Assembly (NCBI GenBank): GCA_029706075.1 | Contig: JAINUG010000166.1 | Location: 387,501 to 451,500 of the forward strand | Source of the DNA: Aldrovandia affinis | Taxonomy: Eukaryota > Chordata > Actinopteri > Notacanthiformes > Halosauridae | Direction of reading: 5' to 3' | Length of the DNA: 64,000 nt | In this document: in pieces, positions 22,908 through 35,712 of the stretch | Layout of the letters: every line of letters starts with the position of its first letter | Numbering within the stretch: position 1 is the stretch's first letter | Notes under the pieces: generated by a model | Databases searched by the model: none | Told to the model about the DNA's origin: nothing | What the model saw: the letters and a program-made list of their open reading frames with translations, nothing else | Made by a program: the position numbers and the translations under genes

Positions 22908-25440
22908 ATGGCAGAGCTACATATTGTTGAACCGAGTGGTACTGGTACCATAGAACAAACGGAACACCGGGAGATCCGCGCCTCGGTTCGCCTCGCCTCG
23001 CCCACACTCATGATCCCGGCGAGGAGCGGATTGTCTAGCCCCGGCTTGTCGGCTCGATCGGTGTTCGGCTTCCCCCTCAAAAGCAACCCGAGTTCCCCGT
23101 CCGATCAGACGGAGAAGCCAGGCTCGCGCTGGGTACGGCTCAACGTCGGTGGCACCTACTTCGTGACCACCAAGCAGACATTGTGCAGGGACCCGAAATC
23201 GTTCCTGTACCGTTTGTGCCAGGAAGATCCCGATCTGGACTCTGATAAGGTAGGTTTCGGTCAAAACGCTGCGATCGTGGGCGGCTGCAGGCCAACGAAC
23301 TACACACTACATCCAGATGTGCTCCAGCACAAGCTGCTAATTTCAGCCTCCGTTTCACTGGGGGCACAGTGGTTGTTAATTAGTCGATAAAACACAGAAT
23401 ACGAATCTAGAGGGAATTGTGTCTTCCATACAAGTCCGGGCAAAGCTTATTGTCACCATTCCACATTGCTAGTAACATTTTGATCCGCCGTGGCTTGAAA
23501 GCTGCCACGTATACAGCCCGACTATAGTAAACAGCACCAACGGCACCCATCACCAAGTGACACACAATCACGGTGACATATAGAAGTACGTGTGGCTACT
23601 ACTTGTGGCTTACTTCCTTATAACGGGGGGCTAGCTTTCGGCCCCCAACGACAGAAGTCTTGCTTTGTGTCGCAGGATGAGACGGGAGCCTATCTGATTG
23701 ACAGAGACCCCACGTACTTCGGGCCCATCCTGAACTACCTCCGGCATGGCAAGCTGATCATAAACAAGGACTTGGCGGAAGAAGGTACGCCTCTTTGTCA
23801 CCTGCTTTCGTTAGACGTCTAGCTCAGTTAATAAAGAAGAATCACACATCTTGGAATACAGTGATTCCAAGCGTGCTTGGAAAAAAAGAACATAAGCAAC
23901 ATAACCAAGTGACCTAACATGCATAATATTGCCTTGTTTAGATATGTAACCTCAGGTTACATCAAAGTTGTGAGCATGCCAAGCACGCATGGAATGTAAA
24001 TTGGAGCATTCATTTTGATGTAGCCTGAGGTTAAATATCAAAATTGGGCATTATATAAATGTTAGGTCACATGGTTATGTTGCTTATGGGTTTTTTTCCC
24101 TTGGCTCTTTATATAGTTTCAGATTAGGAAAGATTTGTGATCATTTTATGCAACATGCAAGCACTTGATTGAAGTACGCTTACATGTTTTGGCACTGTTT
24201 TTGTTGTTGTCGTCGTTGTCTCTGATGTGCTGCTTGCTATTCTGTTCCTTTGCCCTTCTTCTTGCAGCTCATATGACATGCAATGCATAGCTTGGTAGCT
24301 TGTTATAACAGCCTTGTAAGCTGTTCTGGCAGCCACCAAATAAGTGAATAAATATATATCTTAACCAACGTGTCTTGCAGGTGTCCTGGAGGAGGCAGAG
24401 TTCTACAACATTGCGTCTCTGGTACGGTTGGTGAAGGAGAGAATACGAGACAACGAGAACAGGACGTCCCAGGTGAGCAGGGGAAGCACAGGAGATTGAC
24501 AGCAGTCAGGGGTACCTGTCATTGGTGCGCAGGGTGTTGACACAATGCTTAGTGTCTTTATATAATAATAATTATAATAATTGTATTTATATAACACTTT
24601 TCATACAGTACCAGTCAAAAGTTTCCATCTGGATTACAGATAATTGGGCACTCCTTCATTCTTTAGCAAGGTAACGAACCGAAAAACACACCTTGACGTT
24701 GTGCAAGAACTATCTGGTGAGGGAGGAACGTGAAGGACAATTCAAACTAAGGACCTGGCCTGCCCAGTGTCCAGACCTCAATCCCATAGAACTTGTATGG
24801 GATGAACTGGACAGAAGAGTCAAAGCAAAGCAACCCACAAGGGTCTCTGGGAATTGCTGCAGGAAAGCTAGGAAGACACATCGCTGATTCTGCTGCTGAA
24901 ATGTATTAAACGAATGGCCCGTGTTTGTGAGGCTGTTATCATGGAAAACGGTGGCTATTTTGAGGAATCCGAGATTCAATTTTCAATTCAATTTTCTTGA
25001 ATATTGCTTTGATGTTCCTTTTGGTCATTGTTACATGTGTTTTTTGTCATTTCCAAGTATTTACAGAAACCTATATGGTGTAAAACATTGTAAATTATGA
25101 GATAAACCTCGTTTCCAGCAGGTGTACTCAAACGTTTGACTGGTACTGTACATTTGCAGCTCAATGTGCTTTACACAAAGGTACAGGAAAAGCGATGAAA
25201 CACAAGGACAGGACAGTGCCTTACAGAAAGCACATTTGAAAACAAGATGAAATATGTGGACGTTTACTGTAGTGTGTGCATGTTCGCAACTTCATCGGAT
25301 ATGTGATTCACATGCAATACCTTCTGTAATGTCCAGCTGTGTGTAAGAGTAATAGTGTTGGTGTGCAATATTATACGTGTAGTTATTGTATGTATCTATA
25401 TGGGCAGTACCCTGTCTAAGTGTGCACGTGCTGTATCACC

Positions 25441-25491
<51 letters not shown>

Positions 25492-25686
25492 AGTGTGTGT
25501 CAGTCAGTCAATGTTGAGTATATATTGGTCAGTATCTTTTTCTGCATGAGCTTTTATAGTACTGTGTGTGTGTCTGTATGTGCGTGCACGTGTCTGTCTA
25601 CCTGTCTGTGTGTCTGTCTGCCGTTATGTGCTATTACAAATCTGAGTGTGTCCGTTTGTGCCAATTTTGCTTTATAGTTATTAGTA

Positions 25687-25721
<35 letters not shown>

Positions 25722-27622
25722 CTCTATTATGCCCATAGTGCTCAGTACCTGTGTGTGATGTGTGTGTCTCTTTTGTGTTTGTATAGATCCGTGTGTCTCT
25801 GTAAGTGTCTGCTGTGCTAGTGTAGCGGATGGGCTCACGTGAGCAGCCGCTGCAGAGAGTGACGTGGATAAGAGTACGATTAGTTCCCGGAGTTAGGGAC
25901 TTGAGTCTTTAGCTCGGCGAGCTAAATCGCTCTCTTGTCGCGTCAGAGATCCTCAGTTCGAAACTCGCTGCGGGCAGAACCAGCCAACAGTTACACTTGT
26001 ATTGGTCTTTGAGTGTCTGCGTGTCTTTCTCAGGGTCCGGTGAAGCATGTGTACCGGGTTCTACAGTGCCAGGAGGAAGAGCTCACCCAGATGGTCTCTA
26101 CCATGTCTGACGGCTGGAAGTTTGAACAGGTAAGGCCAGGAGAATGCCATTCGTTATTGTCGTGCGCAAATATGTATTTTTCCAAAATATGTATTCACTG
26201 TAATTGTTGCACTCTTTAACATAGATATGGTACATGTATCAAAATACTATCAAACCTTATGATATAGCAGGGAAGCTTTGCTCTAAAGGTTGCTGCTTTA
26301 AATCCCTGGGAAGCTGCTGTTGTAGCCTCGAGAGTCGCTTTTAAATCGTTTTACCAAATATCCGTATGAGTATGTGTCTAAAACACCAGCTATGGAATTT
26401 CCCCTTGATGAAAGTGACTGCTAAGCAAATTCTATGTTAATTAGAAGTCTGGCAACTTAGGCTTAGGGTGTCCATTGTTTTTAACAAACAACCTCGAACA
26501 CACAGCAGGTTGCCATGCCAGTCTAGAGCCCACATGTTATAGGATTAACACTCTAAAGCACCTCATACACTCCACATATTCATTCCATAGATAACCTCTG
26601 TTAACTGGCATTATTGATCAAAGTTGTGTCCCTGATCTGGTTGCCTGGCTCCACCCCTCTCACCTTTGACCTCTCTCACCCCAGCTCATCAGCATCGGCT
26701 CCTCCTATAACTATGGCAACGAGGACCAGGCCGAGTTTCTCTGCGTGGTCTCCCGGGAGCTCAATAATTCCACCAACGGCATTGTCATCGAGCCCACCGA
26801 GAAAGCCAAGGTGAGGGTGACGGCTGAGACGTTTAACGTCCACACCGTTCTCTGCACAGCTTCCCAGAAGTTGCACTTCACGTTGCTGTTGGGTCCTGTT
26901 CATTGCAGGCTTCGTATAGAATAGTCGAGACACACAAGTACGTAGTGAAACACATTCTCATTTACTGTCAATAAAAAAATGGTATACAGAAGTCACTACA
27001 CACAAAGACGTTTATTCTTTATGGGAGTTACAGACACTGAATTCTGAGGATGCATATAACCATGGTTTATGGTACTGCGCTCTGGTCAGAGCATATTGAG
27101 GAAAAACAACCCAAAGGTTTACCCCAGATTTTGAATCATAGCATCCCATCCTCCTGAATATCTGCATTGTTAGTGACTTCCACAATCTAGCTTTGACACC
27201 TCATCGGACTAAATTCTCTCAGCCATAGCCAAAAGCAATAATACAGAACTGGAAAAACAAAAATAGTCTGTCACTAACTCACTGGTATGACCTATTAATT
27301 AGCTACATCTCACTGGAAATGTTTACACTGATAATGAGGAATAAACTAACAGAATTCACTATTACCTGTTGTGATGACAAAACACAAAATAAACCTTTAA
27401 CACCCTATTCTGCAAGTCCTGTAATTTTACATTCCCATCATATGCATAGTTTAGAGGATTAAGAATAGGCCTTTCTTTCACATACATTGCACAGATCCTG
27501 TAAATGTGGTACTTTATGGAAGTATATATATGTTTTCAATGGCGAATGGTTTGAAGATTCCAATCTGTGAATTCTCTGCTTGGCCCCCACAGATTCTTCA
27601 GGAACGAGGGTCGCGGATGTGA
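22908..27622 (+). CDS. kctd2: BTB/POZ (T1) domain protein KCTD2
   Basis: KCTD family protein, thought to act as a substrate adaptor for Cullin-3 ubiquitin ligases. Six coding exons: 22908-23249, 23676-23784, 24381-24472, 26034-26129, 26685-26810, 27593-27622, all with AG/GT borders and matching phases, giving 264 residues, close to human KCTD2 (about 263). The first 74 residues are low-complexity. The T1/BTB domain starts near residue 75 ([15 protein letters not shown]) and continues through exon 2 ([20 protein letters not shown]) and exon 3 ([18 protein letters not shown]). The C-terminal part includes [18 protein letters not shown]. The ATG at 22908 is the only Met before the domain. KCTD5 and KCTD17 are close paralogues, but adjacency to atp5pd favours KCTD2. 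The last coding exon has only nine sense codons. Introns hold a Tc1 remnant, a hairpin MITE and GT repeats. Confidence 0.94.
23885..24100. mobile_element. hairpin MITE in kctd2 intron 2
   Basis: Arms CATAAGCAACATAACCAAGT near 23892 and ACATGGTTATGTTGCTTATG near 24069, plus GTAACCTCAGGTTACATC against GATGTAGCCTGAGGTT, fold the whole 210 bp into an imperfect hairpin. Family unknown. Confidence 0.7.
24606..25148 (+). mobile_element. Tc1 deletion derivative in kctd2 intron 3
   Basis: TA-flanked ends CAGTACCAGTCAAAAGTTT and AAACGTTTGACTGGTACTG. Inside, 24693-24887 encodes the transposase C-terminus ([20 protein letters not shown]). The N-terminal and central parts are deleted. Confidence 0.92.
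25441..25500. repeat. (GT)n microsatellite in kctd2 intron 3
   Basis: About 25 GT units. A second, shorter GT run is at 25686-25721. Confidence 0.9.
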
Positions 27623-30600
27623 AGCCCCACCTGAGGCCTGAACTTCCTGTGGCATTTCTCATCTCTTCTGCTTCTCCAGAACCCCCTCTACTCCTCCGCC
27701 CCTCCGCCACTCCCCTACACACAGTCCCAGAGCTGCATGCTTCCCCCCTCCCCTCTGCTATGGGGGTTCGCCTCACCTGCACCTTGCCCCCCCACGGTGT
27801 GCTCTGACACACCACCATCGCTGACTCCCACTCATCACACTGTTATGAGAAATGTCAATTTATTACAAGTTGGTACTGTTACCATACAACTGTTAATGAT
27901 GCCAGTGGGGGAGGGGAAAAAAGAGACATTTCGAAAAAGAAGGGGACTTTCAGCATCCAAGCTTTACCCCTTCTCCCCCCCCACACTGACCTTACAGCTG
28001 CGTCATCATTTGTGGTCATGTTATATTCATCACTGCTGGACCGACAGCCCAAGGGGCATTCCCCACTCTCCCTGTCAAGAGACACATTTCTCTGTCAGGC
28101 TGTGCTCCCACCCCTCCAGCAATGACCAGCTTGCTCAGGACCACAAATGACAGAAGGGATTTTTGAGTACAGGAATGCCCCCTCCACCACCACCACCACC
28201 CACCTTTTTCCACAGTTGCTGACCATGGCAACCATCTCCAAGAGCTTCTTTGCCCCTGCGCTATGTCCATATTCTCTTGCGCGTTGCGCGGCCCGCGGTC
28301 CACAGCTCTGCCGACCCCACCCTGCTCCCAGGCGAGCTGCCAGGCTTAAGACGCAATGCAGTGCACTGGCGCCACCTGCAGGGGGGCTAGGGAGGGGCTC
28401 TGGTGGAGGGAGGACTCACTCATTCAGAGCCAGAGGGCAGGGCAGCAAGCTTGTTCACCCTGTCTGTCTGGATCCTCACCCCTGACTTCACCTGAAGACT
28501 TCTCTGTGGTGGGAAAGGGAGGGAGGGTCCCTGCCTCGCATGCCTCAAGTTTCCTAACCCCCCCAAACCAGCAGCCATCAGGGCTGTGTGTGCGTGTTGC
28601 TGGACATTGTGTGACGCCCTCTCCTGGTCAGTTTCAGAGGAGTCTGAGAGTTTTTGGAGAGGTCCTAGTTTTTCAGCATGACAGACAAATGCAAAACCCT
28701 CCATCAGAAATGGGGGCTGGGGGTTGATCAAAGAATTCATCTGTACTATTATCAGAGGTGAGGGGGGGGGAGGGGGCATGGTTATAATTGAAGTGGTGTA
28801 AATTCTACCCTCTAATACTTTTATAATCTGTGTAATCATGGTTGTCATATGTTTATTAAGGTGAGATATTCTGAGTCTCAAGTCCCTCTTTCCCCTCCAC
28901 TAGCGTGCTCCAATGTTCCTCTGCCCAGATTACGGTGTGAATCGGTCCTGTACCCGATGTAGTGTCTCGGTAAAACGTGTCAGAAATATCCAGAAGAAGC
29001 CTAGCGAATCAAGCGGAAGCTTTGGCGATGCAAAACTAGTGTGTATTCTTTCTATCTGTCCTGTCCCACCCCCACACTCACATTTTAATTTTTCTACTTT
29101 CCAAAAACAAACAAAAAATTGTTGTTATGTGTGTGTTGAGTTGGACAGAGCCCCACCAGGAGCTAGCAGATGGACATTTCCAGAAGCTGGACAGTGTGAC
29201 TCGAAATGTCACCTCTCTGCCATGTTGCCCGTGTGCTGCTCGTCTCTTGTCTCTCGTTTCGTTTGGTCTTGGTGCTGAATTTCACACGCATGCACGCAGC
29301 TGCTGCTGTCACTCCCCGTCTACATGGCGCTGTATACCTGCCGGCGTTGGGGGGGGGGGGGGTGACCTCCCCAGACCAAAACCAGGAAGCTGGCTGCACT
29401 CCTGGCTTATCTCACGGTCACGTGTAAAAAAGCAGCAAAGGGTGTCAGATGGCCCTTTTTGTGTGCTAGGCCATATTTGTACACGTCTCGTGTTCTGGGG
29501 AGGGGGAGGGGAGGCAGGCAGCCACCCCTCGCTCCTGGTTGGCTGATGGGAGTAGCTTCCTGTGTTTGTGTACCATCCGCATAACTCATTAATTCATGGG
29601 ATCGATAGGTCTGTTGAGTCAGGCCTAATTGACCATATGTTCAAGGCACTCCATTACTGACTATGTCCAGCGCTAGACCCAGATAACAAAGTGTGGGCAG
29701 CTTCACTTTAGAGGCAGCATGTACTCCGCAGCCTGTGGCATCTTGTTTTCCATACCCGGAGCATCGGGTTTATGTACTATAGCACACTCGGATTTAACAT
29801 TTTTCTTTTACTGCTGACAATGTGATGAATATGTGGTGAAATCATATTTGATCAAAAGCATGATTACAAAGAACGTGTTTGAATTAGAAGAAAGAAAAAA
29901 AAAAATGTTTATGATAGAAGGGCGAGACTGCTGTGATGTAGTTTTAGAGAGAGCGGGAAAGAGAACTGGTCTAGCTACTTGTTAAAGAGATTAATTAAAA
30001 AAATAATAATAATTCCCCCACGGCCACCTTCTAAGTCTCTCATGCTGTCTTGGTGAAGCTCTCGTGCCCGCTGTGGCATACTCCTGGAATGTGGCAGCAT
30101 CGAGCCTGCAGAGCTCTCTGACTGGCGTTCTGTCAGACTGTGCCACGGCACAACGTCCGGTGGCGTAGCTGCACAGCTCTGTGACTGTGGCTTCCAAGCT
30201 GTGCCCTTCCCTTGTCCCGTGCGGTGCCTTTTCCTGTGTTGTGTACACAGTTTAACTCCTTTGTCTGTGTTGTGTGCACAATTTGGTTCCTCGCCATTGC
30301 GAAAGAGGTGGTTCTTGGCACGTCAGCAGAATTAATGCCAAATTAAAGAGAAAGGTTACCTGTCCCACAGCCCGCCTTTAAAAAGAAGAAAAAGAAAATA
30401 AAAGAAAAACACTTTAAGTTTCTTATATTGTGACTAGCTCCCTCCCTGGATATCTGTCCATAGCGTTCTGCTTATGGTTCAGAACGGCGAGCTTTGCTTT
30501 TATCCGGGTGAAAAATGATTGCTCTCAGATGAACGTTTGACTGCATTTTACATCAAATATTGTGGGGGCTAACTGCTAAAGCCTTGAATCCCACTGTGTT

Positions 30601-33300
30601 GATGTTGTTTGGTGTTTCACCTTTGACCTTTTTGTTGTGTCTTCGTGGTGTTCGTTACGCCACTCTTTTCCTCGCTGCTCTTTGCTGGGCAGTGGAGCTC
30701 ATATCACCTCTCCAAACTTCCCCCCCTGTGCCTGTCACCTCTCACTCACACACGTCACAAGCATGTGAAAGTTTACATCCCAATCTACTCATATTGGGAA
30801 AAACCTCCAGGAGATGTAGGCCAGACGTTTTGGACCTTAGCATGGTTGTGATCAATTTTATCCAGAGCTGTGTTTCCACTCACCCTCCTTTTATCTGTAT
30901 GTGCTTTATTTTTATTTTTTTTACGTTCAGTGGATTTGAGTCTCATTTACTTATTAGATGATGCTGGCCCCCAGAACATCTTTAGAGTTGATCTGCTCTG
31001 GCAGCATCTACACCTTCATGCACCGCCTTTGAAATGAGCGAGGTTTCTCGCCGAATTTGTGCGTTTTCTCGTCGTCTTATGACGCAAAGAAATCGTGATG
31101 CTTGTGCATTTGTTGTTATCCCGTGTATTCAGGGGACTGCGGCAAAACGCGACGAACGCAGCAGCTAACGTTAATTCTTTAGCGCAAACGATCGGTAGGT
31201 GTTGTCAACAAGACAAGGAGCAAGGGTTGATTGCGGCACTGCCGGGGTTCGCGATATAAACGCGCCCACTTCTGCTCGTCTCAAGCGGGCTTGTGGCGAA
31301 CCCTCTTGTGGCCCCTTGCCTCCGATACGACCGACCCTACAGATATCGTGAAACGGGAAACGCAATTTCCTGTGATCGCAGGCTGAGTTTCCCTTATCAA
31401 TGACAACGCAGTTCCAGTCGCGTGTGTATGACTTTTCTAAGAATGCATGTTTACAGCACCTTGAGTCTTGTTTTATCTTAGCCATTGTTAGCACTGTATT
31501 CCGTTGTATTATTACTGCGTTAGCCTGACTGTTGCAGCACATGGGGGTATTTGACCCGAGCGGTTTTCACTAGGCTGTAATATGAAAAATTTGGAATTAA
31601 TTTCAGTGCTTAGTTACGTCACCCGAACATTTCCCAAGATACTTGGTGAACCACACACCATCTCATTAATGAGATGTTAGACATTTCACTTTTGAAAGAC
31701 GTATGCAGCAAAAAATAAAGAAGAATATAAGCTATTCTCATTTATAAGAATCAGTTCAAAAATAAGATATTCTTTCTGTAAGTACATATTTTGTTTCCTC
31801 TGTCATTTGCATATTTAAGATATTCTGTCAAAAGTCGTGTTGTTTTATCTATCTGCAAAAAATATATATAATAAAGAAAAAGTTATTTCCTGGGGCCAGA
31901 ATGCATGGAAGCATTCTGTGGGATTTTGGAGTGTAAAATTCTGTCTTGGACATACTCCTGACCTTTTTTGTGAGAAAATGGGGCAATGGTGCTCTGGTGC
32001 TGGAGAGGTGCACTGTGTGTCCATGTTTTTGCTTAAGAGTAATCCCTAATGACTTAATGGTATCAATGATTAGGCTTGATTACACAGAATGACCATGTGT
32101 CCAACCGTGTGTGCCCTAACTGACAGGCCAATTGGACTGGACGCAGGCCTCCCGTTTTTCTTTAATGGGCTAAAGAGCTGGGGAGGGCCTTGAATATCAG
32201 CTGTAGATGTTGCATAGTGTTGGACACAACGAACATTTGGAATAATCACACACTCTCTTACACTCCAATTGACACTTGTTAGGAATGAGAAATACCAATG
32301 TTTTAGCTCTCGCCACTCCCTAAGGCACAGCTAGCACCGATGCGGAAATGTTGGTTCTCATTCATAAATATAAATGGGAACATGTGACTTAATAAACAAA
32401 GAGCACAAGACCACTTTGTTTATTGTTAACCGGCTAGTCTGTGCCTCGTTATCATCGAGTGTGCATCCTCCTTCTCTTTAATGGCATTTGGAGTGCTTTT
32501 CAAACAGAAGAGCCCACACACACACACACACCATTAATTAGAGACCCCTTCTAATTCTGCTGTGCTATTAAGTCGAATTGTTAACACCTGCATGCTTTTG
32601 TTCACGTGCACATTTAAATGTGCACAACTGTAAAACTCTAAACTGTTTATAACAGTTGTTTGGAGTGTGATATGTATTTATTTATTGACAGTGTTGATGT
32701 CAGAAGGTGAATTTTGTCTGTGGAGACTGCAGCTTGATGTTCTGGAACTGAACTGTCTAAGGTCTGAATGTTTTCTGAATTCTTTTTATTTTTTATTTGC
32801 TTTTTTTAAGTTTGTCTACTGATGCATTTTCTTTTGTAAGATGTTTAATGTAATGTAAGGATTCAAAAAAAAAAAAAAATTATGTCCATTTTTTATTATA
32901 AAATGTGTTGTTGTGTTTAAAAATGTGTGCGATTCATTTTTGTGCCTTTTTGTTAATCAGATGATCAGACAAGCCTGTAATACATATTATATAATAATGT
33001 GCATAAAGTAAAAAAAATACATTTATATCAATGCTGCAGCAGGCAAGAAATAAATAAAATCGAGAAAGTGTTCTGTAGAAAAATGTCAATCGTTCTTGAC
33101 AAATATGACAATGAACTTTCACCTTTTTTGCCCGTTTGTCTTTATTTGTATGTGCGCATGTATGTTTAAAAGCTGTGAAGATGGGTCCTGTATTTTGGCC
33201 ACAGAAAGCTACAAAGCAAAAAATCAGCCAACCAGCCAGTAGGAGAAGAGGTAAATCTCAGTTCAACTGAGATTATTGCAAGATACAGTATGCAGGAGCC
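27623..33300 (+). other. probable kctd2 3' UTR, then intergenic
   Basis: After the kctd2 stop there is no supported coding sequence for 5.7 kb. The first part is mixed-composition, C-rich DNA. Around 32.65-32.95 kb it becomes T-rich and UTR-like. AATAAA occurs near 30395, 31716, 32391 and 33050, and any could be the poly(A) signal. A G run sits near 29347. I cannot place the transcript end. Confidence 0.35.
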
Positions 33301-33313
33301 CCTTACATGCATA

Positions 33314-33450
33314 CAGTGCCCCTTTAAAGTCTACACCCCGTCTCAAAAATGTCACCTTTTGTTGCCTTAGCCTGAAATTAAAACGTTAAATCAGACTTTT
33401 AAAATTCCATCTTTATTGTGCAAGTAAACCCTACAACTTCCAAGTGAAAA
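33314..33450 (+). mobile_element. Tc1-type terminal remnant
   Basis: CAGTGCCCCTTTAAAGTCTA preceded by TA, then TCACCTTTTGTTGCCTTAGC. It resembles a Tc1-like left end. No partner end found. Confidence 0.45.
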
Positions 33451-33721
33451 AACAATTCTCAAAATTTCAGAACATTAATGAATGCAAATATTACCATCGC
33501 AAATGCATTTAATTTGACACAGCTAGCGACCACTACAGGTGGTGGACAGTTGGACAGTTGGATCCAGATGACGATCAGCTGTAGAGGCCAAGTAGTTGGC
33601 GAATGATGCTGCGAATGTGAAATGGCAAAATGAGCTGTTTTGGAAAAACGTGCCAACAGCGGCCTGCAGCCCTATTGAAAATATACCGTGGCGTCCTGGG
33701 GGTTATTGCTTCGTTATTACA

Positions 33722-34030
33722 GGTAACTCACAAAATAAAGGGAACACTTGAGTAATTGAAGGGTTCTGGTGGCTCTGTGGTGTGGGGTGCATTTTCCTGG
33801 CATGGTTTAGGTCCACTCAACCCCATAGAGGGAAAAATAAATGGCACTAAATACAAAGCCAAGTGATGGTGAAGCATTTCTATCCTGGTGGGAGTTGTCT
33901 CTTCCAGGATGACAATACTCCCATCCACAGGGCATTGGTCTGATTGGCCACTGAATGGTTTGATGAGCATGAAAACAAGGTAAAACATACGCTATGGCTG
34001 TCTCAGTCATCAGATCTCAATCAAATTGTA
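33722..34030 (+). pseudogene. Tc1-like transposase fragment
   Basis: ACTCACAAAATAAAGGGAAC at the left resembles a Tc1-type end. The following sequence gives transposase-like pieces with stops and shares TGGTTTGATGAGCATGA with the fragment at 10.8 kb. Confidence 0.6.
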
Positions 34031-34430
34031 CACTTGACAGGGACAGTGCACATTGATAATATTTCTGTAAATGTGCCAGAGTTAGCCAAGGAGGCTCATT
34101 TTCATCTGTAGTCCCTGGGCAGGCAGCTACCAGGGTTGGGAGATGCGACGGAGCTGTCTGCACGTGCGCAATCGCGTTGTAAACAAAACAAAACGCAAGA
34201 ACAGCCAAAGAGGTGGTGGGATTAAAATACATTAGCAGGCACCCCAGGTTCAGTATTATACTACTTAATATGGCTAATTTTGACATTTTAGTAGGGTAAC
34301 GGTTGAAATATTTTTTCCCCCGCATGAAAATAGTTTTTACCATGTAATTTAGTATCACGTTAAGTTTATGATAGTACCATTTCATATTTTAATATCGTGG
34401 TATACCGTCATACCATCACACCCCTAGTGT
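34031..34430. repeat. interspersed repeat also present at 62.15 kb
   Basis: TTTCTGTAAATGTGCCAGAG then TTAGCCAAGGAGGCT and CATCTGTAGTCCCTGG match the sequence at 62155-62236. Family not named. Confidence 0.5.
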
Positions 34431-34688
34431 TAAGTTTCTGAGCTTCAGTTCCATACTTACCCATAACTGTGTAAATGGGGAGCCTTTGGAGTTGTGATCT
34501 ATATACAACAAGTCACCCTGAATGAGAGGGTTTGCTGAGCAAATATCAGTGTGGCCACAGTGATATCGGTCTACCAGGAAGTAAGCAAGGGGAGGTTACA
34601 TAAAGGGCATATGGCTGATCCACAGGGAACAACACACACTGTGCCAGGATGTGCCACAGTGGAACCACCTCTACATGCCACCGTTGTA

Positions 34689-34800
34689 CATTTACATTTG
34701 TACCTTAAGGGTACAACAGCAGTGCCCCACCCGGGAATTGAACCTGCAACCTCGAGTTGAGTTACAAGCCCAGCTCCCTAACCATTACACTACACTGCCA
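34689..34800 (-). mobile_element. SINE family A, 5' part
   Basis: Reverse tRNA-like head with TTGAACCTGCAACCT and CCCTAACCATTACACTACAC. The core is missing. Confidence 0.8.
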
Positions 34801-35348
34801 GCCAAATTAAGTCTTTAATCTCACCAACTGCTGGCGAGAACGTGAAGGATTGATGCGAGACCTGTGGTGTATAGTACGAATCAAAAAGGAACCACCTTAT
34901 CTGGAAACGCTGCAGAGAATGCAAGAAGACGAGAGCGAGAATGACAGCTGCAGATAGAAACACAAGATAATTAGTAATTAGTCAATGTTAGTAATGCACC
35001 CCAAATCCTTAACGTTAGTAGATTAGTCGGTTAGTACTATATACACGTAACGAATATGTACAGATAAAAAGAAAGAAAGAAAGAAGTAAACGAGATACGA
35101 AATAAGGCAGAAACCCGTATAGCCGAAATCACCCGAATAATGCAACGACAAAGACAGGGAGTGGATTCTCGGATAACAAGGAACACAGACAGACGTCTGT
35201 CACTAACGTGAATCATAAACGAACACGGAGAAAATAATAAAATACAAAAACAAGCAGAACACATAAATACAGAACATAACAACTTTAACGCTACGTCACA
35301 TTAGTTTATGCAATGACCCTGGGAAGGAATATCCTTAGGACAATAAAA

Positions 35349-35712
35349 TGATCCATCCATCCATCCATCCATTATCTAAGCCGCTTATTCCTAGTCAGGG
35401 TCGCGGGGGGGGGGGGGGGACTGGAGCCTATCCCAGCATGCGTTCCGGGCGAGAGGCAGGAATACACCCTGGACAGGTCGCCAATCCATCGCAGGGCACT
35501 ACATACACCATTCACTCACACACTCATACCTACGGGCAATTTAGACTCTCCAATTAGCCTAACGTGCATGTCTTTTGACTGTGGGAGGAAACCGGAGTAC
35601 CCGGAGGAAACCCACGCGGACACGGGGAGAACATGCAAACTCCACACAGAAAGGCCCCCGGCCTGGATTCGCACCCGAGACCTTCTTGCTGTGAGGCGAC
35701 AGCGCTATCAAT
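35349..35712. mobile_element. LINE-like repeat with (CATC)n tract
   Basis: CATCCATCCATCCATTATCT, GGAGCCTATCCCAGCATGC, GACAGGTCGCCAATCCATC and GGGAGAACATGCAAACTCC are the hallmark phrases of a very common fish interspersed repeat, probably the non-coding end of a non-LTR element. Includes a run of about 17 G. Confidence 0.7.

Noticed and set aside
25905..25975. tRNA-like sequence in kctd2 intron 3 (AGTTCGAAACT B-box-like)
   Set aside because: The acceptor arm does not pair convincingly. Probably a tRNA-derived repeat; too weak to call.
28913..29546. Open frames in the presumed kctd2 3' UTR
   Set aside because: No recognisable domains, and frames overlap one another.
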